A model generated the notes under the pieces. The model did not search any database, was not told the origin of the DNA, and was given only the letters and a program-made list of their open reading frames with translations. DNA of 64,000 nucleotides from Ruegeria lacuscaerulensis (GTDB lineage Bacteria > Pseudomonadota > Alphaproteobacteria > Rhodobacterales > Rhodobacteraceae): NCBI RefSeq assembly GCF_013033355.1, contig NZ_WQDY01000006.1, forward strand, positions 186,001 to 250,000, in the 5' to 3' direction. The translations under genes and the position numbers were made by a program. Shown here piece after piece: positions 27,405 through 35,832 of the stretch. Position 1 is the stretch's first letter. Each line of letters opens with the position of its first letter.

Positions 27405-27420
27405 CCGAAACCGGTTTCGG
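27405..27420. promoter_or_regulatory. LacI-type operator palindrome
   Basis: CCGAAACCGGTTTCGG is a perfect 16-bp palindrome with the central CG typical of LacI-family sites, 19 bp upstream of the regulator start. A shorter palindrome, TTAGCGCTAA, lies at 27564-27573 and could be a second site. Confidence 0.75.
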
Positions 27421-28454
27421 CAACAAAAAAGTTAAAAAAAGTGCAAACTGTCTATTTTTTGGAAGTTTTGAGGATTGTCTTGGCAATTCTTGCAGCGCAC
27501 GAGAGACCAGTACACTTGTAAGCAATCACATCCACTAACGAACCATCAAAAGTAGTGTGCTTGTTAGCGCTAAAACCAATACGGCCTTTGAAGACTTGAG
27601 GCCACACTAATTCTCTGCCCAGTTCAGGCATTATTCAAACGCGCGAACAAGTTGGTTGTGCCACGATCAAACATGTTTTAGAAAGTGGGACACTTTACAA
27701 ATATCCAGTAGCTTCGCGCTTGCTTTGTTAAAGTATCTTCTTTGAAGCTACCCGACAGAAATGCCTACCTTCACGGCAAGATCCGAAATACCCAGTAGGA
27801 CTTCGATAAGTATCACCAGAATCTGTTACAGACTTTTGGCTATTGACGGCGTCAGATACCGCGGATGAATGACTTTCGGTAAAACCAGCCGAAGGCCAGT
27901 TCTTGGATTTCTTCAAAGGTACGCAGAATCCAAAAGGGCGTGATCCTTTTTGCGGTAGTTTTCTATATCCGGTACGGAATTTCTTGCCAGGATCTGGAAG
28001 AAGTCATGGCCTGCTGCGGTATCTCAGTTGTCCACAACACGGCAAACTGATTGGTTGCTCGGTACTTTGGCGAATTCGCCAGGACAGTTCCGTGACTCAA
28101 AGCTTGGCAACAAAACCAGCGAAAACGGGTTTGTTTTGGAGTCATAGGGCTCTTTTAAACCAGCAAGTCAGTAATAGTCGCTTCGCGCTATGCGCTCATT
28201 ATCCTACCTTTTTGCGTATTACCTTTCAACACACCAAACGAAAAGTTTTCGTCGCGCATCCCAATTCTTCCCAGTAAGCTACAATTGGCATTTTGATCAG
28301 CCAACGTTGTGCAATTACATATATTCTCAAAGGCAGGAGAAACTTCCTTGCTAAGGATATGCGGGTGATGAACAAATTGTGGCTCTAATGCCGTGCGAGC
28401 GTCGAATTGCTCAATATAGTACTGCAAAACACTATTGAGATACCAAAGATCCTA
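27421..28454. other. One-kilobase spacer next to the replication module
   Basis: No convincing gene is seen. Base composition is lower in GC than in the flanking operons and small open frames lack ribosome binding sites or motifs. It contains a 10-bp LacI-like palindrome (27564-27573), a perfect 14-bp palindrome TGGCGAATTCGCCA (28068-28081) and a near-consensus DnaA box TTGTCCACA (28028-28036). It may hold decayed coding sequence or part of the replication region. Confidence 0.45.
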
Positions 28455-29732
28455 TTACGCATCTTTCGAAACCGGCATGAACGCTTCAGGCTCAAGATCT
28501 TCCCAAAACTCAAAAATCTTAGAGGCATTCAACCCGGACCGCCAACCATGTGTCCGGAAGTGCTCTCGATCAAGTTCATTTTCCAACCCTGCCATGAACA
28601 GACGCTTATCAGCATCTCTTTGCGTAGGGTTTCGCCGCGAAACCAACTTCTCAACAATAGCGAACATACGTGAACGTTCCGAACGCTCGGCAGCTCTTTT
28701 TGCGTATGCCTGATCCTCCTCATACTTTTCCAGGCGCCGCAGCCGAGCAGCCTCTTTGGCTTCGGGCGAAGGTTCAACGTCGTTCTCAGGTGAGTTTGAT
28801 TGGTAATCGTCCCGTAGAGCCGCTGAAAGATACCCCAACGCAGATTTCACACTCCCCTGCCCGCTTACATATTCGAGTTTCTGCTGTACGTAGTCTTCAC
28901 CGTGCTCCGCGATCCACTGACGAGCTAACCGGTCAGACACGCCTTGCTTTAGCAACTTCTTATAAACCGGCAAATTTCGAACCCCATCACTGTCGTCAAT
29001 TTGGAACATTGCCTTTTGGGGGTTACCTTTAATCCTGAACCTAATATCGGTGACTGTACGACCTTTCTTTTGAAAATCCGCCTCAACCAGAATATCCGAG
29101 CTCTTGTTTACCTCTGCCACAGCCGGCTTGATAATCTTTGCGTTCAGATGCTTGAAACTACTGTAGTAGTCGCTTCCATCAACGCCCATCAACTTCCTAA
29201 AAACATCCAACGACCACCATCCAGTCGAACCGGTTCTAACAAACCTGTAACAGTTTTCATAAAGCGCCAGTCCATGACCAGAACTGAAGTTCTTCTGAAT
29301 TTGCACGTTAATCAAAGCGTAAATCTTGGGGTCGTAGAGTTTTTGAGCCAGGGCTGGTGAATAGGCATATTCACAGACACCGCCCTTCAGCTTTGCAAAA
29401 CTTAAAAGAGACGAAACTCCCCACTCTTGACGGCCCTTTTCATCAAGCATGTCCCACTCGGCTACAGTTTCAGCCAAAGCTCGAAGGCTTGATCGCAATG
29501 TATCAAAATCGTTTGAGTTGTACCCAACCATCATCGCTAGTGTTCGCGCATCAATTGTATGGGTTGTCGCAGACGTCAATGCATCATAGGCGTTGAGCAA
29601 AAGTACATTCGACAACTTACGCTGCAATAGCGTCAACTTACCGCTGATGTGTATAGCAGCGACGTTCTTTTTGACTGCTTCACGGCGCAACGCACCCGAG
29701 AGACGGTCGAGGTTCAATTTTGTTTCTGGCAT
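28455..29732 (-). CDS. repB: RepB plasmid replication initiator (Rep_3 superfamily)
   Basis: 425 residues. The initiator winged-helix pair is in the first 240 residues: LTLLQRKLSNVLLLNAYDAL at about 35-54, NFSSGHGLALYENCYRFV and WWSLDVFRKLMGVDGSDYY at about 150-190. A charged C-terminal tail follows. Proteins of this type start replication at iterons and define the RepB class of roseobacter replicons. The gene is divergent from parAB across a 581-bp region with iteron-like repeats and DnaA boxes. GC content is clearly lower than in the catabolic genes. A 17-bp palindrome within its 3' part (28628-28644) is shared with parB. Confidence 0.9.
   Translation of the reverse strand: MPETKLNLDRLSGALRREAVKKNVAAIHISGKLTLLQRKLSNVLLLNAYDALTSATTHTIDARTLAMMVGYNSNDFDTLRSSLRALAETVAEWDMLDEKGRQEWGVSSLLSFAKLKGGVCEYAYSPALAQKLYDPKIYALINVQIQKNFSSGHGLALYENCYRFVRTGSTGWWSLDVFRKLMGVDGSDYYSSFKHLNAKIIKPAVAEVNKSSDILVEADFQKKGRTVTDIRFRIKGNPQKAMFQIDDSDGVRNLPVYKKLLKQGVSDRLARQWIAEHGEDYVQQKLEYVSGQGSVKSALGYLSAALRDDYQSNSPENDVEPSPEAKEAARLRRLEKYEEDQAYAKRAAERSERSRMFAIVEKLVSRRNPTQRDADKRLFMAGLENELDREHFRTHGWRSGLNASKIFEFWEDLEPEAFMPVSKDA
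28628..28644. promoter_or_regulatory. Candidate parS centromere copy 1 (inside repB)
   Basis: GGTTTCGCCGCGAAACC is an 8-bp inverted repeat around one base. The same 17 bases occur at 31752-31768 in a different protein and frame, which points to selection on DNA rather than on protein. Confidence 0.65.
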
Positions 29733-29826
29733 GATTCTGCCTGACTGCTCTTTATTGTGACATTTGACACGAAAGGTACCTTCGGAGCAAACAATTTTGG
29801 GTGCCTAAATACGGGATGACCCTTAT

Positions 29827-29842
29827 CCTGCAGACGGGTACC
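29827..29842. repeat. Iteron-like repeat, copy 1
   Basis: CCTGCAGACGGGTACC shares 15 of 16 bases with copy 2 at 30013-30028 in the same orientation; both lie in the repB-parA spacer. Confidence 0.55.
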
Positions 29843-29862
29843 CAAAGACATTGCATCCGAAC

Positions 29863-29871
29863 TTATCCACA
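29863..29871 (+). promoter_or_regulatory. DnaA box
   Basis: TTATCCACA is the exact DnaA consensus, 21 bp from an iteron-like repeat. A second box of the relaxed form lies at 30216-30224 on the minus strand (TTTTCCACA). Confidence 0.65.
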
Positions 29872-30012
29872 GAAACCTCTGTATATTGACCACACCTCCG
29901 TAACCACGAGCCAGCGCCGATACATTTTTTTGCTTTTTCCAGAGCCTAAAAGGCGGGTTTCCCCACATCCTGCGAATCGGGCCCTTTCCCACCGAATTCT
30001 GTTACCAATCGA

Positions 30013-30028
30013 CCTGCATACGGGTACC
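30013..30028. repeat. Iteron-like repeat, copy 2
   Basis: CCTGCATACGGGTACC is the second copy of the 16-bp repeat. A diverged related element, GGTACCCAATACGCAG, follows at 30067-30082. Confidence 0.55.
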
Positions 30029-30254
30029 TTTGATACCGAAGATTGGTCCCTTAACAACCGTAACTAGGTACCCAATACGCAGTATATTATTGTTTTACAG
30101 AGGTTTTCTAATGGCAAAGATTCTAAATATCTAAAATTAAATAAACGATTTGTTGCGTTGTTCTATTCGTTTTTTTATCCAGAACAGACCTCCAAGGCGC
30201 TCTATCCATGTTTTTTGTGGAAAACCCCGACTCACAGGATAGCGCCTACGTAAA

Positions 30255-30296
30255 ATGTTCGCTAAGTTCGGCGATATACGCTCTAATAGCGAACAT
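30255..30296. repeat. Spaced inverted repeat upstream of parA
   Basis: Arms ATGTTCGCTA (30255-30264) and TAGCGAACAT (30287-30296) are 32 bp apart, about three helical turns, and end 17 bp before the parA start. The sequence AATAGCGAACATAC of the right arm recurs at 28656-28669 in repB. It could be an operator for ParA/ParB autoregulation. Confidence 0.5.
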
Positions 30297-30313
30297 ACTG
30301 TGAGGCACACACA

Positions 30314-31699
30314 ATGAGCAAACCGACGCAACCTCCCCTGCCCCCCTACTTTAACCTAGATCCAGAGCAAGCGGCAGGGAAACTTCCAGACCCTATTGGA
30401 ACCACGCGGTTTGCCAAGGCGGCAACATTTTGCGCTAAGGGGAGGGAAGATCTGGCACTAAGAGGTTACGCTCCAGACGGAGAAAAACGCCTTCGCCGTT
30501 TTTCTATTTGGGAAATAACAAAGTACCTAATTCCGGTAGCTCCTGCGCATTTAAGACGTGTATTGAAGGCCAATCCGGAACTTCCGCAAGGAGAAGGTGA
30601 GGCCGGCTCCAAATGGTTTACTCTTGAAGAAGTTATAAGTCTCAGAAAACACTTTGCGGCAGGCGGAGTTAGTACGAAAGAATACCTGCCTTATCGTCCG
30701 GAAGGATTGCCTGCAAAAGTTGTGGCTGTCGCAAATTTCAAAGGAGGCGTTGGTAAAACGTCTACCGCCGCGCATTTGGCAATGTCTGCTGCGTTAGACG
30801 GCTACAAGGTGCTGGTTGTTGATTTGGACAGTCAAGGATCCATGACCTCTATCTTGGGCGGACGCGTAGCAGATGAGTGGCAAACAGTTTTCCCTTTGAT
30901 AGCAAAAGATTACGCGCGTGCGGTACAGGAAGAGAACCGTGTGCGAAGCGCTGCAGGACAGCCAGAAATAGCCTTGGATGAAACTCTAGAAGAGGCGATG
31001 AAAACCTCCCCAAAAGACGTAATTCAAAAAACACATTGGCCAAACATTGACCTTATCGGAGCGCAGTTGAACCTCTACTGGGCCGAGTTTCAGATACCTG
31101 TGTGGCGAATGGGACTTCGGAGTTGGCCGTTGTGGGATGGCTTGACAAATTTCTTAGAGGACGAGGGGGTTCTGAATGACTACGATATTGTCTTTCTCGA
31201 TACCCCTCCTGCACTTGGGTACCTTACAATCAACGCTCTTGCAGCCGCTGACATTCTTTTGGTGCCGTTGGGGGCCTCGTTCCTTGAATTTGATTCAACA
31301 GGCAGATTCTTCGATATGCTCTATACGACTTTCGCCAGTATAGAGGACGGAGAGAATGCGGCCTTGAGGGCCGCAGGTCTACCGGAATTGAAATTTGAGT
31401 GGGACGTTGTTCGGGCCATCATAACCAGGTTTGACGCCAGCCAGCAAACAGACATGGCGAATGTCATCCAAGCTTATTTTGGTGACTTTATGAATGCTTA
31501 CCGGCAGGATTTTACTGCGCTTGTCGGGCAGGCGGGCGAGCAAGTCAACGGCATCTATGAAGCGGATTACAGAGACTTCAACCGGGAAACCTACGTCAGA
31601 GGGCGGGAAACGTTTGATCGCACATACGCAGAATTCAAAGAAGTCCTGATCGGTTGCTGGTGGCGCGACGCAAACATGGGAGGTGAGAGCAATGGCTAA
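30314..31699 (+). CDS. parA: ParA-type partition ATPase
   Basis: 461 residues. It carries a deviant Walker A NFKGGVGKTSTAAHLA (about residue 140), Walker A' VVDLDSQGS and Walker B VFLDTPPALGYLTINAL. The first 130 residues form a helix-turn-helix-containing region (SIWEITKYLIPVAPAHLRRV), as in large plasmid ParA proteins that also repress their own operon. It moves plasmid copies over the nucleoid together with ParB. Its last eight bases overlap the parB start. Confidence 0.93.
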   Translation: MSKPTQPPLPPYFNLDPEQAAGKLPDPIGTTRFAKAATFCAKGREDLALRGYAPDGEKRLRRFSIWEITKYLIPVAPAHLRRVLKANPELPQGEGEAGSKWFTLEEVISLRKHFAAGGVSTKEYLPYRPEGLPAKVVAVANFKGGVGKTSTAAHLAMSAALDGYKVLVVDLDSQGSMTSILGGRVADEWQTVFPLIAKDYARAVQEENRVRSAAGQPEIALDETLEEAMKTSPKDVIQKTHWPNIDLIGAQLNLYWAEFQIPVWRMGLRSWPLWDGLTNFLEDEGVLNDYDIVFLDTPPALGYLTINALAAADILLVPLGASFLEFDSTGRFFDMLYTTFASIEDGENAALRAAGLPELKFEWDVVRAIITRFDASQQTDMANVIQAYFGDFMNAYRQDFTALVGQAGEQVNGIYEADYRDFNRETYVRGRETFDRTYAEFKEVLIGCWWRDANMGGESNG

Positions 31700-32759
31700 A
31701 CGCAGAAGACTTTCGGTGCCGGACACTAAGGAGCTCAAGGAGATCGAGGAAGGTTTCGCCGCGAAACCATCGTTGAACCCATTTGAGGGTTCGGGTGTCA
31801 CGCCCCCAATAGCGCAAGTTGCTGCAGAAGCTGCCATGCTAAACGGTATGACGTCCGTCACTGATCGGGCTGCTTTGGCGAAAGATCAAGGTGACGCGTC
31901 CAAATGGCGCGCAGCTCAGGACGCCGGATTGGTCGCTGAAGAGCTGCCTATCGAAGCGATTGATCCTGACTTCATTCGTCGCGACCGTATGGCCGAGGAC
32001 GAAGAGGCGATGGCCGAGTTGCTAGAATCGCTACGGGAAAACGGATTGAGAACGCCAATTGAGGTGACGCAAAGCGGCGAAGGCTATGGGCTGATTTCCG
32101 GCTTTCGACGACTGGTGGCCTTCCGTCGTCTATCTCAAACGGAGCCGCGGTTTGCCAAAATCCCGGCATTTGTGCGCCAAGCTGGAACGGGGCAGGGAGC
32201 CTACGTTTCGATGGTCGAAGAGAATGAACTGAGGGCGAATCTTAGCCCATACGAACGAGGTCGCATTGCCGTGTTGGCTGCGGGGCAGGGGGTTTTTTCT
32301 TCGACCGAGGAGGCGGTGGATGTTTTGTTTGCAGCAGCTTCTAAAGCCAAGCGCTCGAAAGTCAGAAGTTTTGCCCTCGTGCACGAAGCATTGGGGGACG
32401 TTTTACGATACCCCATTGATTTGACAGAGAAAATAGGATTGTCCCTTGCGGCTGCATTGCGTTCGGGCGCTCAGACGGAGCTTCGGAATGCCTTGGTCGC
32501 TTCTGAGCCGAGTGATGCGAAGTCAGAATGGGCTGTTCTAAACGCAGCACTAAAATCATTGAACCAACCCGGCAAAATCAAGTCGCGGGGAGGTAGGCCT
32601 CAGAAAGTGCAAAAACTGACTTCTGTCGCGTTGTCCGGTGGAGGCAACGTGGTCGGCGAATTGTCGGCCAATGAAGTGCGTATCCGCATTCAGATTGAAA
32701 ACGTTTCAGTCGAGGAAGCTCAGGCGTTGCTTGAAAAGATTGCTAGCAGTCTGGCCTAG
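31692..32759 (+). CDS. parB: ParB-type centromere-binding protein
   Basis: 355 residues from the ATG at 31692, after GGGAGGTGAGAGCA. The ParB/Spo0J N-terminal domain is clear: ELPIEAIDPDFIRRDRM, LRENGLRTPIEV, YGLISGFRRLVAFRRL and the VEENELRANLSPYERGRIA arginine-rich motif (about residues 170-195), the CTPase-type box II. A DNA-binding and dimerisation region follows. It binds parS and activates ParA. The gene itself carries the second copy of the 17-bp palindrome near its 5' end. Confidence 0.93.
   Translation: MAKRRRLSVPDTKELKEIEEGFAAKPSLNPFEGSGVTPPIAQVAAEAAMLNGMTSVTDRAALAKDQGDASKWRAAQDAGLVAEELPIEAIDPDFIRRDRMAEDEEAMAELLESLRENGLRTPIEVTQSGEGYGLISGFRRLVAFRRLSQTEPRFAKIPAFVRQAGTGQGAYVSMVEENELRANLSPYERGRIAVLAAGQGVFSSTEEAVDVLFAAASKAKRSKVRSFALVHEALGDVLRYPIDLTEKIGLSLAAALRSGAQTELRNALVASEPSDAKSEWAVLNAALKSLNQPGKIKSRGGRPQKVQKLTSVALSGGGNVVGELSANEVRIRIQIENVSVEEAQALLEKIASSLA
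31752..31768. promoter_or_regulatory. Candidate parS centromere copy 2 (inside parB)
   Basis: GGTTTCGCCGCGAAACC is identical to 28628-28644. Here it codes for GFAAKP in parB, while in repB it codes for VSRRN on the opposite strand. Confidence 0.65.
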
Positions 32760-32797
32760 GTCACGTTCCATTCTGTAAGCCTTGGGTTCGAAGGTTG

Positions 32798-32836
32798 GCT
32801 GTGCTCTGTCTTCGTTGAGAGAGAACAGAGCGCAGC
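32798..32836 (+). terminator. Stem-loop downstream of parB
   Basis: GCTGTGCTCTGT (32798-32809) pairs with ACAGAGCGCAGC (32825-32836) with one wobble and a 15-base loop, 38 bp after the parB stop. No T-run follows, so termination may be weak or rho-assisted. Confidence 0.45.
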
Positions 32837-33423
32837 TACTTCAACTGGCATGAAATGATCAGGTTTTAGCTGCACCGAAAAGCTGGGCGTGGAGTGTCAA
32901 CGTTTAAGTGGCGAAGAGATTTGCAGGTACGCTGGCCGTCTTCCGAGAAAAAAGTTTTCGAATAGCCATTCCGGAAATACCAAACCTGGAAGCTAAATGG
33001 TCCTGCGGTTTGATCGGAGTTGCTCGGAAGTCTACGATCGATGCCTGAGTCACAAGCAAGAGCCGTACTACGGATTATGAAGTGTACCTGCCGAGGTGAA
33101 AAGCAGGGCTATTGATTACTGCGCGCATTTCAGAAGACAGAAAAAGTTAACAAGACAAGGTTGCTAGTTGTGGTGAACCAAAAGACAGCTAGGGTTAAAG
33201 AGCCTAACATCACCATACACCTGTAACACGGCTTCAAAGCAGTGCTCAAAAGCTGTAAATAATGGGCAGTAAAGGCAATGCTCTGTTAAAAAAATGTGTC
33301 GTAAACTTCTTTGAGGACCAACGTCGGCGACATGATTTGCAACAAATCTCCAGAAACGCATAGCTTTGCAGAGCCCACACCACAACGCCTTCGGCATCAT
33401 AGGTGATCGGAAGCTTAGTGGCG
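32837..33423. other. Spacer of unclear content next to a recombination scar
   Basis: I see no intact gene. Beyond the hairpin after parB the sequence is patchwork-like; the part next to 33424 encodes, on the minus strand, an open frame that is no longer related to the dehydrogenase fragment it follows. A minus-strand frame around 33300 reads SLRHIFLTE, which resembles the linker of hydratase/dehydrogenase proteins, but the match is too short to rely on. Confidence 0.4.
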
Positions 33424-33660
33424 CCGACGAACCCGTCGGAAACCCCCGCGCGCACCGCGATCTTGCCAAGCCTCTTGGCCAGCGCAAAACCCGTTGCCGT
33501 CACATCCGGGGCTGTGGTATTACCCACCACAACTTCGAGCAGTCGCATCACATGGGCGGGCGAGAAGAAATGCAACCCGATCACATCAGCAGGCCGGCCT
33601 ATCATCTGCGCAATCGCGTTCAGATTCAGATATGAGGTGTTCGAAGCCAAAATAGCGCCC
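33424..33660 (-). pseudogene. Fragment of a 3-hydroxyacyl-CoA dehydrogenase gene
   Basis: These 237 bases are, in inverted orientation, nearly identical (a dozen or so differences by eye) to 37032-37268 in the trifunctional gene. They encode the end of its NAD-binding domain ([14 protein letters not shown] ... [20 protein letters not shown]). Both ends are abrupt: on the right the sequence changes into an AraC gene at 33661, on the left homology stops near 33424. It cannot encode an enzyme and marks a duplication or rearrangement. Confidence 0.85.
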
Positions 33661-34608
33661 GGGTTCGGCGTTTGTGCCGAAGATTGCCTGGAGGAAACGG
33701 GTCTGACCCTGTTCGAATTGTACGATTCCGCGACAAAGGTGACGATCGGGCAGGAATTGACGGCGATCGAGAATTCCCTGCGTCACAAACCCTATGAACC
33801 CGGTCTGGGCATCGGAATTGGCCGCCGCATCCGGCCCGAAACACTGGGGATCTGGGGTTATGCCCTGTTGTCCATCCCGACCTTCCGCGCCAGCCTGTCA
33901 ACTGCGATGGACTATGCGCGCCTGTCTTTCATGATCGCACGGATGGACCTGCTCGAGCAGGGCGACGAGGCGCTGATCACCTTCGGTACATCGCCGTTGC
34001 CGCAAAACCTGCGAAAATTCCCACTGGAGCGGCACCTGACCGTTCTGTTCAACTTTGCCTCTGTCTTATTGCCTGAAAGTCTTGCGGCGAAGACGACGTT
34101 TCGCACCATGGAATATGACGCAGGTTTTGCCACCGCATTGAACCGGGAACTTGGGCTGGTTGTCGAATCCAGCAACCAGATGAATACGGTGGTGATTCCC
34201 CGGTCATTGCTGGATTTGCCCCTGCCGCAACATGATCCCGAGAAGCTGGTCATGTGCCTCAAGCAATGCGAGGCGCTTCAGGGCAGCCGCACGCAGAACA
34301 CCTGGACGGCGCAGGTTCAGGATGCGATTCTGTCGGATATCTCGAACGCGCCGACGATCAAATCGGTGGCTCAGACCCTAAAGACCAGCGATCGGACGCT
34401 GGCCCGTCGGTTGGCCGAGGAAGGGTCAAGTCTTCGTACCATTCTTGTCCGGGTCCGGCTGGCTATCGCGCATGAGTTGCTGACGACCACTAACCTGAGC
34501 GTATCCAAGGTCGCCTGGCGCGCGGGCTATGCCGAACCGTCAAGCTTCGTGCGCGCGTTCACGAAGGAGTACGGATATACGCCGGGCAAAGCAGGGCGGA
34601 ATATTTAA
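33661..34608 (+). pseudogene. AraC-family regulator, 5' end lost
   Basis: About 315 residues of an AraC/VirS-type regulator remain: an arabinose-binding-like N-terminal region from [20 protein letters not shown], then the C-terminal HTH pair (TIKSVAQTLKTSDRTLARRLAEEG, LSVSKVAWRAGYAEPSSFVRAFTKEYGYTPG). The first roughly 20 codons and the promoter are replaced by antisense dehydrogenase sequence; the frame stays open upstream to an ATG at 33403, which would give an unnatural fusion. The first in-frame ATG inside the real gene is only near 33906. It is probably not functional, though a fused protein cannot be excluded. Confidence 0.75.
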
Positions 34609-34615
34609 GTGGGTA

Positions 34616-35503
34616 TCAGCTGAACTGTGCCTTCTGGGTGGCGAAGCACAGTGCCAGATAATCATACACCGCGCGAATACTGGGGTTTTCGTGCAATTCG
34701 GGGTGCGCGGTCAGCCAGATCTCCATTTCGATCAGAGGTTCTTTCTCCAGAACGCGCACAAGGTCATGATGGCGCGCGGCGTGAAAGCTGTAGATCGGGC
34801 CAATGCCCAAATTGGCGCGAACGGCCCGTATCACCCCTAGAACATTGCGCAGGCGCAGCGCCGTATTGCCATGGCGGGTGACGGCGTCGACTTCGGAAGC
34901 GAACCTGCGCGACCCTTCGATGGCGATGGTGCGATGATCGGACAGATCGGCAATGGTCTGTGGGGCACCGAACTTTTCGACATAGGTCACCGACGCGTAA
35001 TAGCCGACTTTCATCACGCCTACTTTCTTGGCGATCAGTTCTTTCTGGGTCGGGCGTACAAGCCGGATCGCCACATCCGAATTCCGGTTGAGAAGGTCGG
35101 TCAAACGATTGTCAGTGACCATTTCTATTGAAATTTCGGGGTAGGCTGTAACAAACTCGGGCAGTTGATCGATAAGCCAGGCATTTGTGACGGCCTCGGT
35201 TGCGGAAATCCGCACGGTGCCCCCCAGAATGTCTTCGCCTTCCCAGGCGTTGCTTTCGATTTTCTTGGAGGTCAACTGCATCTGCTGAGCGATGGCCTGC
35301 AGGCGCTTGCCAGCCTCGGTCACTTTGAAATGCCGCGGGCCACGCACCAGAAGCTGAGCGCCCAGCTGTTCTTCCAGTGCCGCGATGTGGCGACTGAGCG
35401 TAGGCTGACTGATCCGCAGACCGATTGCGGCCTGTGTCAGACTGCCGACCTCGACAGTTGCCAGAAAATCACGGACGCCGTTCCAGTCCAGCGGTTCATT
35501 CAT
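34616..35503 (-). CDS. LysR-family regulator of the pim-like operon
   Basis: 295 residues from the ATG at 35503 (GGAG six bases upstream). The HTH is DFLATVEVGSLTQAAIGLRISQPTLSRHIAALEEQLG, followed by an effector domain. It is divergent from the beta-oxidation operon starting at 35833, the usual arrangement for a LysR activator and its target, so a CoA ester or free dicarboxylic acid as co-inducer is plausible. Its 3' end faces the truncated AraC gene eight bases away. Confidence 0.9.
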   Translation of the reverse strand: MNEPLDWNGVRDFLATVEVGSLTQAAIGLRISQPTLSRHIAALEEQLGAQLLVRGPRHFKVTEAGKRLQAIAQQMQLTSKKIESNAWEGEDILGGTVRISATEAVTNAWLIDQLPEFVTAYPEISIEMVTDNRLTDLLNRNSDVAIRLVRPTQKELIAKKVGVMKVGYYASVTYVEKFGAPQTIADLSDHRTIAIEGSRRFASEVDAVTRHGNTALRLRNVLGVIRAVRANLGIGPIYSFHAARHHDLVRVLEKEPLIEMEIWLTAHPELHENPSIRAVYDYLALCFATQKAQFS

Positions 35504-35832
35504 CGGTGCTCCGATCGCTATTGCGCCCGTTTGAAACTGCAAAAAACCACTGCAAGATGTCAGAGAGTGCAGGGGCGCAACAGCTCAATATGCTATTCAT
35601 TTTTGAATGAATACTATACTTAAGCGGCAATTTCCTGTCAAAAAAGAATATGCATCATGTTTTAGATGATCCGTCAGCGGGTTGAGCAACCATAGGTGGA
35701 GACGAGAGGACCACCAATGGTATTGCGGATGCAGCCGACACCCGACGCTACACAGGCCGGGTTGTGGCGGACGACCAATTCCTCCCAAATGATCGCACAA
35801 GCGAAACGAGCACAGCAAGGAATCATGACAGT
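35504..35832. other. Divergent promoter region between LysR gene and pim-like operon
   Basis: The 329-bp spacer holds the inverted repeat ATTCA-N4-TGAAT (35595-35608), a LysR-type binding site candidate, inside an AT-rich stretch. A longer open frame precedes the operon's first gene in phase, but the start at 35833 (AAGGA 11 bases upstream) matches the family N-terminus. Confidence 0.5.

Larger units (their letters stand above)
29733..30313. other. Origin-like region between repB and parA
   Basis: The 581-bp region has no gene and an AT-rich stretch at about 30080-30180. It contains a perfect DnaA box (TTATCCACA, 29863-29871), a second match (30216-30224, minus strand), two 16-bp copies of CCTGCAKACGGGTACC (29827-29842 and 30013-30028), further GGTACC cores at 29775 and 30067, and an inverted repeat in front of parA (30255-30296). 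It is the most likely replication origin and the divergent promoter region of repB and parAB. Confidence 0.65.

Noticed and set aside
27903..28277. 124-codon plus-strand open frame in the spacer before repB
   Set aside because: No ribosome binding site, no recognisable domain and atypical composition; treated as non-coding.
33403..34608. Intact 401-residue AraC-type protein starting at 33403
   Set aside because: The first 86 codons are antisense to a hydroxyacyl-CoA dehydrogenase fragment, so the apparent N-terminus is an artefact of rearrangement.
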